From Stromatinia cepivora (taxonomy: Eukaryota > Ascomycota > Leotiomycetes > Helotiales > Sclerotiniaceae): 64,000 bases of DNA. Of the stretch, positions 55,682 through 64,000 are shown piece after piece. How positions within the stretch are numbered: the stretch's first letter is position 1; every line of letters starts with the position of its first letter. The position numbers were made by a program, and so were the translations under genes. The stretch spans positions 62,001 through 126,000 of the forward strand of contig RCTD01000003.1 in assembly GCA_014898415.1 (NCBI GenBank). Reading direction: 5' to 3'. The notes under the pieces were generated by a model. The model made no database searches and was not told where the DNA came from. It was given only the letters and a program-made list of their open reading frames with translations.

Positions 55682-56884
55682 CTACCACTTTTTCGGTGCA
55701 CCAACGACCGTCCTAGAAAATGTAGCACTGGCAATCGTTGGAGCTACTGCCTTGGCTTTCTCTTTCGCCACTATACCTGTTCTGTCTGTGACAGGAGTAG
55801 CATCAATGATGTTGTCAAACTCGTCATCTTCTCCATTATCCGAATCCGCTTCAACCTCAGAGTCTTCTTTCAATGGTACAGGTCTTGAGATCTTTTCTGG
55901 AGCTACTTTTTGATTTGCGGTCTGTGGATTTGCAAAGGGTTTAGAGGCGAGGACTCGCCGACGGAGTTCTGCCATTTCTTCTTCATCATCCTCATCATCG
56001 GAGATCGCAAACGGATCCTTATCTTCTTTCTCCTCCTCATTATCATCATCGTCGTCAGCCCGTGGTTTCTTTTTTGGTTGTTCTTTACCGAGATATATTC
56101 CGTCGACTTCGTCACCACTGTCCTTTTCATCTTCATCTTCCTCGTCTCCATCTTCGTCATCTGAACTCTCAGGTAATCTATGATTCGTGTTTCCACTCTT
56201 CCAAATATCATCTTCACCATCTGGACCACCCTCCCTACTTTCTTTATATTCCCTCTCCAATTTCTCCATCCAGACTTCCTGGGCCTTCTTTATCTCTTCT
56301 TCATCTTTGCATGCTGCATATCGCTTTAGAAGGCTTGAATTGATATCCAGAAATGATCTACCGTAGTTGAACGGCTCTAAAATTTGCTCCGCCCAATCCT
56401 CGAATCCGCATATATAGAACGCAGCTCCCAAGGCCTCCACACAATTTAACCTCCAAGGTTTACCGTAATTGACCGAGTTCGCCGCTACGAGGTATGGTAA
56501 CAGTCTTTCACATTTCCCACCTATTTTCGCCCAAGGAACTTCTGATGTGCGGGCCCATGAACATTCTACAACTGCCGCACCATATTGCAACATGATTTCG
56601 CGATCCGCCGGTGATATTGTGGCTTTCGCATTAGGAGATATAATGACACCTTGGTGTTTCTGACCAACATGTAACTCTCGCATAAGATTGAGCTTCATGA
56701 GTTTCTTCCCAGAGCATCGTTTCGGATCGCAGTGACCGAGATCCCAACATGCAGCTTTGAAAGCGGGACGAGAAGAGCGGGGTTGTGATTCATCATCGGA
56801 ATTGTTACGCGGACCTCGATTTCGGGGGGGATTGCTATATTTCTTGCCTCGAGAGGAGAAATTATCTTTCTTGTGTCGGACCAT
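55682..56884 (-). CDS. TSR3: 18S rRNA aminocarboxypropyltransferase Tsr3
   Basis: Intronless, 400 aa. After a basic N-terminus come the Tsr3 signatures ACWDLGHCDPKRCSGKKLMK, VISPNAKATISPADREIM, VVECSWARTSEVPWAKI, RLLPYLVAANSVNYGKPWRL, CVEALGAAFYICGFEDWAE and FNYGRSFLDINSSLLKRYA. Together they form the RLI-like and SPOUT-like catalytic fold. The enzyme moves an aminocarboxypropyl group from S-adenosylmethionine to the hypermodified uridine (m1acp3-psi) of 18S rRNA late in 40S assembly. The C-terminal half is a long acidic, disordered tail (DDEDGDEEDEDEKD and others), longer than in yeast. It is divergent from GGA across 301 bp. It complements NOP9 as a second 40S maturation gene in the window. 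Confidence 0.96.
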   Translation of the reverse strand: MVRHKKDNFSSRGKKYSNPPRNRGPRNNSDDESQPRSSRPAFKAACWDLGHCDPKRCSGKKLMKLNLMRELHVGQKHQGVIISPNAKATISPADREIMLQYGAAVVECSWARTSEVPWAKIGGKCERLLPYLVAANSVNYGKPWRLNCVEALGAAFYICGFEDWAEQILEPFNYGRSFLDINSSLLKRYAACKDEEEIKKAQEVWMEKLEREYKESREGGPDGEDDIWKSGNTNHRLPESSDDEDGDEEDEDEKDSGDEVDGIYLGKEQPKKKPRADDDDDNEEEKEDKDPFAISDDEDDEEEMAELRRRVLASKPFANPQTANQKVAPEKISRPVPLKEDSEVEADSDNGEDDEFDNIIDATPVTDRTGIVAKEKAKAVAPTIASATFSRTVVGAPKKW

Positions 56885-57185
56885 GGTTTAAGTATATAGA
56901 TCATCGGAATATGTGATGGTTTGTTTTCAAAAAAGGAAGTGAACCTTGGGAGGTGATGAATATCAAAATCGAGGTGGGGAAGTCAAGAAATGTTCAGCCT
57001 TGTAAGTAAGGCTGACTAAGCATACTTTCATCATGCCAAAGTCCAATCGTGTCCACCCCACCCACTGAGCTCACCCACAACTCCCTCTCGCGCCGCATCA
57101 GCTCAAATACGAAGTTTCCACAACCAACACTTTCTTTTTAACCCAACAACTCTCCGCTTGGTAATATTCAATAACATACCTCCAA
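56885..57185. promoter_or_regulatory. Divergent promoter of TSR3 and GGA
   Basis: 301 bp between the two ATGs. The middle has CCACCCCACCCACTGAGCTCACCC (split motif of C-rich boxes) near 57053-57076 and CTCTCGCGCCGC near 57085. The GGA leader is CAAC- and CTTT-rich. Confidence 0.45.
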
Positions 57186-59347
57186 ATGGAGGCAGCTTCC
57201 GCAAGAATGGCGGCACGAGATCGTTTCTCTATGATGGGAGATCCGGGACCCTCCCCTCTCCAACGATATATCCAGCAAGCATGCTCCCCTGATAATTATG
57301 AGCCAAATCTTGCTATGAACCTCGAAATTTCCGACCTTATAAATTCGAAGAAAGGAAATGCGCCACGGGAAGCAGCTATTGCAATCGTCAATTATATCAA
57401 TCATCGCAACCCAAATGTTGCGATATTGGCACTTTCCCTGTTGGATATTTGTGTGAAGAATTGCGGATATCCATTTCACTTGCAGATCAGTACAAAGGAG
57501 TTCTTAAATGAATTAGTGAGGAGATTTCCAGAACGACCACCGCTCAGACCGAGCAAAGTCCAAATGAAGATCTTAGAAGCTATCGAGGAGTGGAGGGGGA
57601 CAATATGTCAGACTTCGAGGTACAAAGAGGATTTAGGTTTCATTAGGGATATGCATAGGCTATTAAGTTATAAGGGATATGTGTTCCCGGAGGTAAGGGT
57701 AGAGGACGCCGCGGTGCTCAACCCGAGTGATGTAAGTTTAGTGGTTTTTTGAGGATAACTGGACGGCAGACTGATGATATCATAGAATCTAAAATCTGCC
57801 GAGGAGATGGAAGAAGAGGAAAAGGAGGCACAATCCGCGAAGTTACAAGAATTAATTCGTCGTGGTGGACCCGAGGATTTGCAGGAAGCCAACAGGTTAA
57901 TGAAAATTATGGCAGGATACGATACGAGGTCGAAAACAGATTATCGAGCGAAAGCCGCAGAGGAGGTTGGGAAAGTTCAGCAGAAAGCTAGATTACTAGA
58001 AGAACGACTCGAAGAATTCAAGGCTGGAGATGTTATGACGGAAGGCGATGTTTACGAAGAACTTGCCTCGGCTCTTCAGAGTGCGCATCCCAAAATACAG
58101 AAAATGTGTGAAGAGGAATCGGACGATCACGAAGCTGTTGCAAAGCTCCTGGAAATCAACGATAGTATCCATCGTACTGTGGAGCGGTATAAGCTGATGA
58201 AGAAGGGTGACGTGGATGCAGCTTCAAAGATTGCCAAGGGCACCCTTGGTACCAGTACAGGGGTCAGCAAGAATGCCGCAAATGAACTTTCCTTGATCGA
58301 TTTTGATGGTGAGCCGGAGACTAATGGTAGTTCTTCTACGAGTAATGCCCTGGCGAGCACCTCTCAACCAGGTGGCTTAGAAGATGACCTACTTGGGCTG
58401 TCTATGGGGGATACTTCATATGGCGAAGGCGGTGGCATCTCTCTTGGATTTGGGAACAATACTAGTAAGTTGCCCTTAGAATACTTTGAATCCGCCCTCT
58501 TAACAAACTCTAGATATCCCCGGCCCAGCGTTATTATCTTCAACGACTGAAAACAGCACTGCCAAAGGACCCACGCCAACCAGATCTCCGGTATCTTCAA
58601 GTTTACCTTTGAAACCCGATTATTCTGCGTTTTCCGCACTTGGATCCTCACAACCACCATCGAAACCAGTGACTCCTCAACCATCTCTTTTTCAGCAGCA
58701 ACAACTACTGCAACAGCAACAAGCCGCAGCTTCGAGACCTCCCCCCTCGAGTATCGATCCCTTTGCCGCTCTAACATCCCCATCAAGGCAATCTACTCCT
58801 CAGCAGTCTGGCTCCATGTTCGATTTTGCGAATCCCAAGTCCCCTGTTCCTCATGCAGCAAATGCTCCAGCACCTGCAGCAGATGATGACGAATGGGCGT
58901 TTTCATCTGCCTTACCCGAGGGTCTTCCAACTACAAACGATTTAACCATTAATAATACTAACCTCAAAATATCCTTAAATGCTACCCGCGAACCTATTAC
59001 ACCTGACGTCATCACTTTGTCCATTGCATTTTCAAATAATTCGAACGAGTCAATATCTGATTTAACATTTCAAGCCGCAGTCACTAAGGTATGTTCTTTT
59101 TCCGTCTACCTTTAACTTGCTTTGAAGATACTAATGCCATAAATAGGGTTATACACTCAAACTACAACCCCAAAGTGGACGGAGGCTCAATCCTCGTCAA
59201 AACTCAGGTATTACCCAAAAGATATACCTGCAAGGTGTGGAGCACGGGAAAGGTGATCAGGTGAAGATGAGGTGGAAGTGTTCGTACCAACTTGGTTCTC
59301 AAAACTCTAACGAGCAGGGCGAAATCGCGAGCTTAGGAATATCTTGA
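57186..59347 (+). CDS. GGA: GGA-family clathrin adaptor (VHS-GAT-GAE)
   Basis: Four exons, 57186-57731, 57786-58464, 58514-59088 and 59147-59347, encode 666 aa in frame. The order is VHS domain (about 20-155: YIQQACSPDNYEPNLAMNLE, HRNPNVAILALSLLDICVKN), GAT domain (about 205-320, helical), then a Pro/Ser/Gln-rich hinge with PLKPDYSAFSALGSSQPPS and DDDEWAFSSALPEGL. A C-terminal gamma-adaptin ear closes the protein (about 545-666: ITLSIAFSNNSNESISDLTF, GYTLKLQPQSGRRLNP). GGAs bind Arf-GTP through GAT, ubiquitin and cargo through VHS/GAT and clathrin through the hinge, sorting cargo from the trans-Golgi to endosomes. Length is close to yeast Gga1/2. With SRO7 it is the second trafficking gene here, but the two are far apart. 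Confidence 0.95.
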
Positions 59348-60299
59348 TGGAGATGATGATAGTGATGAAATCTGTATCCAGGGGATTGGCACTGGAGGGG
59401 AATTATTGTATGCGGTGGAACGTATGCCTAGATGTACGAAAGTTCGAACGATTTAGTTCAGATTAAGGAGCACATTACAATACATGGAGGTTATGGATAC
59501 CTGGCTACGGCCGATATCAACTGAAATTCCATTTTAAATTCCCTGCAACTCGCTTCGCCTACTCCTTGTTCATGTCCTGATGTTGGTGAGGATTCATCCT
59601 GCTTCATATTTTCGTCTTCCAGAAAGTGCCGCCATTGAAATCTTGACTCTCGGAGTGTTGCACCAAAGTTGGACATTGGAGAATTGCTCCACCTCAAAGA
59701 AGCCAATGGTTTATGCCCAATCAGTGAAACCTCATTATTTAAGCTCCAGTGTGGAATCCACGTTGTACGAGTGCTTTACAAATGATACTATATTCAGACC
59801 TGCGTAAATACACGCAACGAAATTTGCCCTGGTTTCTAGAGACCACTCCATCGAGTTCCTGTGGAGTCAAATATTCCTTAAACATACTTTCCTACCGTAC
59901 AAAAACGCAAACTCCTCCTTACCATGAACATGGAATATCAAGTGGATTTGACTGTCCAATTATCTAAATATCAGGTACTTCTCATGGTAAACCGAATTCA
60001 TAATGTCTATTGCGCAAATGTTGTTGGAACAATTGGATCTCTCTATTGGTCTAGTACCTCACCTACAATACTCCCATCTAACGACTTCGGAGTTTTCTGA
60101 AATTGCAGGAATAATCAAAGAGCTCCTTTGAATGCCCTTGTCTGACTATCTTTTGGAAAGCTTGCACAGATTCTTCGCTTTAGCCTGCAAATCGGGACTA
60201 TTCTGTTAGCCATTGAGCAAAGTTTTCTAGGACTTCCGATTATGTGAATTGGAAATACTTCAGGGACACCGAAGTTAAAGTGCCGAGGTTCCTTAGATA
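59348..60299. other. 3' flank of GGA up to the transposon block
   Basis: Several short frames on both strands (for example 59491-59706 on the minus strand) but none with domain or leader support. The TA dinucleotide at 60298-60299 is the mariner target site. Confidence 0.4.
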
Positions 60300-60469
60300 C
60301 AGTAACCGTGCACTTATATTACCCCAAAACCTTAAAAACGCATAAATTTCGCGAATTGAATTTCAACTCTCTTTATTATTTATTTATCAATAATATTACA
60401 ATGTATTCCCAGAACCTTGAATATTGAAAGGGAACTAGCTTTTAAGTATCTTACTCTATATTTATGTGG

Positions 60470-61493
60470 CAAAATTATTGGTAAAGCTTTTAATGGCTTT
60501 AGTCCTTATTGTATTGCAATTGACCTCAATCTCGAAACACGAACTATTCGTTATACTCTATAGCAAAATACATTACGCAATGAAGGAATGAATCTATCTT
60601 GTACTCCTCGAATTAGATCTTATATAGAAAAAGAAGAATATATATTAGTTCGATATGTTCAATTATATCCAAAATCAATTTATATATAAACAAAAACAAC
60701 TATAGATTTTAAATATAATACTTTTATTATTAAGAAGATTTTGAAGATTTATAAAATCATCAATTGGAAATGTAAAAAGCGGCCGGAACTTATTCAGGTA
60801 TATGTGCTCAAATGGCTTATATGGTGCCTAATATATAGGGGGTTGATAATAAAGGAATGAGGATTAGTTGTATAGAGCGATGAATGCTTTATAAAACAGA
60901 GGCAAGGTAAAAAAGGAGAATGGTATTTCTGTACTCCTGTTTAGAAATGGAAACCTAGAATGATTCAAATATATGGTATAAATAAAAATATAAAGGTTAT
61001 AATTTGAGAAAGTTTTTAGGATTTTGGAAAAAGCAATTTATATATAATGGATAGAGATTTTGAAAGTAAAAAATATGGGTATAATACCAATTTATATTTT
61101 GAGGTCCTCGATGTTAAGATAGACCCTGTTTTTGAAAAATTGAATCCAGAATATAAATTTATATAGGATAATATTTCTATTCATTATATTTATAAAATAT
61201 AGGATTGATTTCAAAAGAAAAGGATTTCAATATTGAAGGATTGATCTCCTTATTCTTTTAATCTCAATTCTATTGAATATATTTAATGGGTTTTAAAAAT
61301 AAAATTATATAAAATGTTTCTTGATATTGTAATTAACAAAAGCAAATCGGAATATATTAAATAAAGGTTAAAGAGTTGTTTATAAACAATTTGGGATATA
61401 TTAAATCAAAAATTATTCGATAAATTAGGAGCGAATATACTTGATAGAATTAAAGTCTGTATTGTAATAAAGGGCTGATATACAAAATATTGA
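60470..61493 (+). pseudogene. Tc1/mariner DDE transposase relic
   Basis: Frames in order show a helix-turn-helix-like start (GKAFNGFSPYCIAIDLNLET), the first Asp region (GLVV-stop-SDEC, near 60865-60890) and YIMDRDFESKKYGYN. The second Asp follows in DNISIHYIYK (near 61170), then LNSIEYI with the Glu (near 61275), 35 residues later. The 3' end is LFDKLGANILDRIKVCIVIK. At least a dozen in-frame stops and several frameshifts mean no function. Family is Tc1/mariner (DDE_3). Start is approximate. Confidence 0.82.
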
Positions 61494-61658
61494 TTAATTG
61501 TGGAGCGATAAGGATTTGAATTTTTTTGAGGAATAGTATAGATATAGAATTTCAATATATTCAAATTTTAGATTATAATAATTAATGGTTGATTTTATAA
61601 TTAAGTTGAAAGGTAGATGTTGAATATATAAAAAAACTGAAATTAGGTTGTGGGGTAA

Positions 61659-61808
61659 TGTCACGAGATACACGTGATCGCGTACGATCGGATTAGTACG
61701 GTACTAAGCTTCGAGCCGATCATATATATAGCTTTGTAGTATACTCTTTTTAGCTCTGTAGCTTTTAATTCTAAGGTTGATTTTTAAATGTTTGTTGGGT
61801 TCGTTATA
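61659..61808 (+). repeat. 5' LTR (150 bp)
   Basis: It aligns without gaps to the copy at 63183. Of 150 positions 24 differ, and all are C/T or G/A. It contains TATATATAG at 61723-61731, a possible TATA element. Confidence 0.88.
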
Positions 61809-61974
61809 TTATTAAAAGTTCTTTTAGATAAGAAATGGAATAATATATATTCATGTTTATATATACTCTGTTTGTTTTTGTTCTAGGTATATGCTTATAT
61901 TTATTCGTTTGTATATGGATCTTTTTGATATTATTCGAAAGTGTTGTTTTTTTTTTATCTTTAATTTTTAAGTT

Positions 61975-63113
61975 ATGGATTACGATTTGATAAACTTTGC
62001 GATTGTAGAACTTTGTGGTGAAGTGATTTGTCAATGGGATGAAATCTCGTTTTTACGCTCTTTGATTTTCGAATATATTTTTGTTGTTTATATTCTTTTT
62101 TGTTCGAAATCTTCTCTTTTTGATCTTGAAAAGTTCAGTGGTAGTTTTCAAAAGTTCGATATCTGGTTTCCTTCGATTCGAGCGAAACTACAAATAGATG
62201 GTATTGCGATCGACAATTCTATAGTTCAATTTTACTATGTTTATTTCAATCTCGAATCTCATGTATAAACTATAGTATTATTTCAGTTTTCTTCTTTTGA
62301 TCAAAACGTTCCCTTAGATTATACAACGATCCTGGATCAATTTATATGCATTTACAACAATCCGAATAAAGTTTAAAAAGCTGAAGATAAGCTATTCACT
62401 TTCAAATAAGGAACCGATTCTTTATATACCTATATTACAAAATTCGAAAGGATTTTTTATGAAGCCAAAGGTTAGAATTGGCCCAACTCGAATAAAATCT
62501 CAATTTTTCGCAATAGATTCAATATTACTTTTAGAAATTGTTTTTCTCAATAGTTTTCTCTTTTCGCTTCTATCCTGATTTTGTTCAGGTTATGCAACAA
62601 CTAGCTGCTTGTACAGCGAATGGATTCCTTGTATCATCCTATTCTAGTGAATCTAAAGCCCCATATATATTGTAGAATCCATTCCACTCTTGGAACTACA
62701 ATCTAATGGACGTTAGTAACTTTAATGTTATTGATGCTTTTAGTCTTTTTGATGTCTAATTGGATAAGCCCGATTGTATTTTGATTCTATTCTGTATATA
62801 AATGTTCGAGTTTTTCCTTTTTGAAAGAACTCTTTTACGCAAACAAAATAAATGTGTATGATATGGAAGTAATTTTTATTAGATATGAGTATATCTGTTA
62901 AATCTGTATCAAGGAGTTCGAGATCGATAAAAGTTTGTTTCGGTTATTATATTGATTATTGAATCCGAAAGCGATGATGATGAGGATTTAGGAGAGGTGA
63001 TCAATGGTCGATATTTTGAAGATCGTTTGGAGAAGGTAAATGGTATAATGGATATGTATTTGTTGGTTATGATGCAATTTGTGTATCAGGAATTTTTATT
63101 AAAAGAAGATTAG
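61975..63113 (+). pseudogene. Copia-type gag relic
   Basis: The first frame runs 98 residues from ATG 61975 with KFSGSFQKFDIWFPSIRAKL and IVQFYYVYFNLES, the copia-type gag core. After a TAA where Gln is expected it continues YTTILDQFICIYNNPNK and KFERIFYEAKG in the same frame with two more TAA stops. After a frameshift, 62853-62894 has the spacing of a CCHC zinc knuckle (C-x2-C-x4-H-x4-C). There the first Cys remains and the other three positions are TAT Tyr codons, each one transition from Cys or His. An acidic tail (ESESDDDEDLGE) ends at TAG 63111. The whole gag plan is present and pol is not. Confidence 0.8.
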
Positions 63114-63167
63114 TGATCATTTTGTATTTAAATTATTCATTTAAAGTGAGTTCGAAGCGAACTCTTT

Positions 63168-63179
63168 AGAAGGGGGGGG
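63168..63179 (+). other. Polypurine tract
   Basis: AGAAGGGGGGGG, three bases before the 3' LTR. This is the expected place and composition of the plus-strand DNA primer. Confidence 0.75.
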
Positions 63180-63182
63180 TAG

Positions 63183-63332
63183 TGTTACGAGATATATGTG
63201 ATCACGTACGATCGGACTAATACAGTACTAAGTTCCGAGTCGATTATATATATAGCTTTGTAACACACTCTCTTTAGCTCTATAGCTTTTAATTCTAAGG
63301 TTGATCTCTAAACGCTCGTTGGGTTTGTCACA
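63183..63332 (+). repeat. 3' LTR (150 bp)
   Basis: Begins TGTTACGAG and ends TTTGTCACA, followed directly by the GGTAA duplication. Confidence 0.9.
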
Positions 63333-63358
63333 GGTAATATAAGTTGACTAGTACTGTA

Positions 63359-64000
63359 TGCAACAGAATGATTTATCGAAGCTGATTAGTATCTAGAATA
63401 GCTTTGATAATTAGATAATATTTTTGAGGTCTAGTTGTTAGTGATGCTTGTCTATTCCTTGTTCAAAAAGTGGCCAAATTTAGTTGGTGTGTAGTGGGAA
63501 CATTTTTCAAGCCGAAAAAAATGAGATTTGGATTTTGACGCTACATGTGCCAAATACGTCAAAAATGTGCTTTTAGTGCTAATGAGGGGAATCAAGAGGT
63601 TGCGGATGGTAGCTCAAGCATAGTAAGGTATAAAATATGGTTGCAGAATATTACAGGGAAACAAGGACGCACAGAAGCCGCTTGATGTTGAAATTGTTTT
63701 GATTGTTCGAACAGGTTCTCCTACCTAAGTAAATAACATTATTCTTATAGAAAATATTTATCCCATCATTTAAAAATCTTAATTCATTTTCCTTTAATCC
63801 CTTCTTTTAACTCCTTGCAGTTGAATTAAATCTCCTCTGGATGTCGAGGAAGTTCCACATAACAAGGGGTCTTATATATCTGGGAAGATCTTCATCAATA
63901 CTAATAGCCTCTCTAGCACCTACTCGTCACTTGCTAGTGGGCATGGAGTATTCGAAATTCTCTCCCCTCTTGAATGCCGGAAGATATTGGAACCAGGTTC
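63359..64000. other. Right flank, no supported gene
   Basis: AT-rich unique-looking sequence after the mariner TA. The sequence becomes less AT-rich after about 63820. No frame with support. Confidence 0.4.

Larger units (their letters stand above)
61654..63337. mobile_element. Gag-only LTR retroelement nested in the mariner 3' inverted repeat
   Basis: The element is 61659-63332 (1,674 bp) with LTRs 61659-61808 and 63183-63332, both exactly 150 bp. The 3' LTR begins TG and ends CA; the 5' LTR ends TA, one transition from CA. Flanks are a perfect 5 bp duplication GGTAA (61654-61658 and 63333-63337). A purine tract AGAAGGGGGGGG (63168-63179) sits just before the 3' LTR, as in a plus-strand primer site. 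The 1,374 bp inside encodes one gag-like relic; protease, integrase, reverse transcriptase and RNase H are absent. Gag similarity points to Ty1/copia. No clear tRNA primer site is left after the 5' LTR. Confidence 0.88.
60300..63356 (+). mobile_element. RIP-decayed Tc1/mariner element, interrupted by an LTR element
   Basis: The left inverted repeat starts CAGTAACCGTGCACTTATAT at 60300. The right end, read in reverse, starts CAGTACTAGTCAACTTATAT at 63356. Over 33 bp the two agree at all but about six positions, including TATATTACCCCA. Both ends abut TA (60298-60299 and 63357-63358), the Tc1/mariner target. The right repeat is split by the LTR element at 61659-63332. Removing that element and one 5 bp duplication gives an original length of 1,378 bp. 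The inside encodes a DDE transposase relic on the plus strand (see next entry). Stops are TAG/TAA at expected Gln and TGA at expected Trp codons, as RIP produces. Confidence 0.88.

Noticed and set aside
60400..61500. An active transposase
   Set aside because: A dozen stops and frameshifts make the frame clearly dead.
1..64000. tRNA and rRNA genes
   Set aside because: I looked for A and B box patterns and rRNA-like stretches by eye and found none convincing. A tRNAscan run would be decisive.

Overview
The window is nuclear DNA of a filamentous ascomycete. Support comes from spliced genes with short introns of about 50-100 nt (GT...CTAAC/CTAAT...AG), CT- and CAA-rich leaders, a QDE-2-type Argonaute, and transposon relics with C-to-T and G-to-A decay typical of repeat-induced point mutation (RIP). 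AT-rich intergenic DNA and the protein sequences suggest a leotiomycete, possibly Sclerotiniaceae (Botrytis/Sclerotinia-like). That placement is inference.

Layout, left to right: SRO7/tomosyn-like exocytosis protein (+), a small basic protein (+), histone chaperone ASF1 (-) divergent from RNA14 (+), Argonaute (+), a Ras-like GTPase (+), a microsatellite-dense gap, an AMMECR1 protein (-), a small secreted protein (+, three exons), a D-2-hydroxyacid dehydrogenase (+), a coiled-coil membrane protein (-), a small single-pass membrane protein (-), a decayed alpha/beta-hydrolase (-), a conserved membrane protein (-) sharing a 190 bp promoter with mitochondrial IF2 (+), a group II PLP decarboxylase (-), NOP9 (+), a gene-poor AT-rich tract (about 46.5-55.7 kb) with a small charged ORF and a hAT-type MITE, TSR3 (-) divergent from the adaptor GGA (+), and finally a nested transposon block (60.3-63.36 kb).

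Most genes are housekeeping: vesicle traffic (SRO7, GGA), chromatin and mRNA 3' processing (ASF1, RNA14), ribosome biogenesis (NOP9, TSR3) and mitochondrial translation (IFM1). I see no gene cluster with one shared pathway. The accessory material (secreted peptide, pseudo-hydrolase, microsatellites, transposons) lies between them.

The most notable structure is at the right end. A RIP-decayed Tc1/mariner element (TA target site, 33 bp terminal inverted repeats, DDE transposase ghost) is interrupted in its 3' inverted repeat by a complete 1,674 bp LTR element with 150 bp LTRs and a perfect 5 bp target duplication (GGTAA). The LTR element carries only a gag-like coding region and no pol. Its two LTRs differ at 24 positions, all transitions. 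Other notable points are an intron in Argonaute whose 3' splice site reads GG instead of AG, and a 463 bp hAT-like MITE with a perfect 8 bp target duplication.
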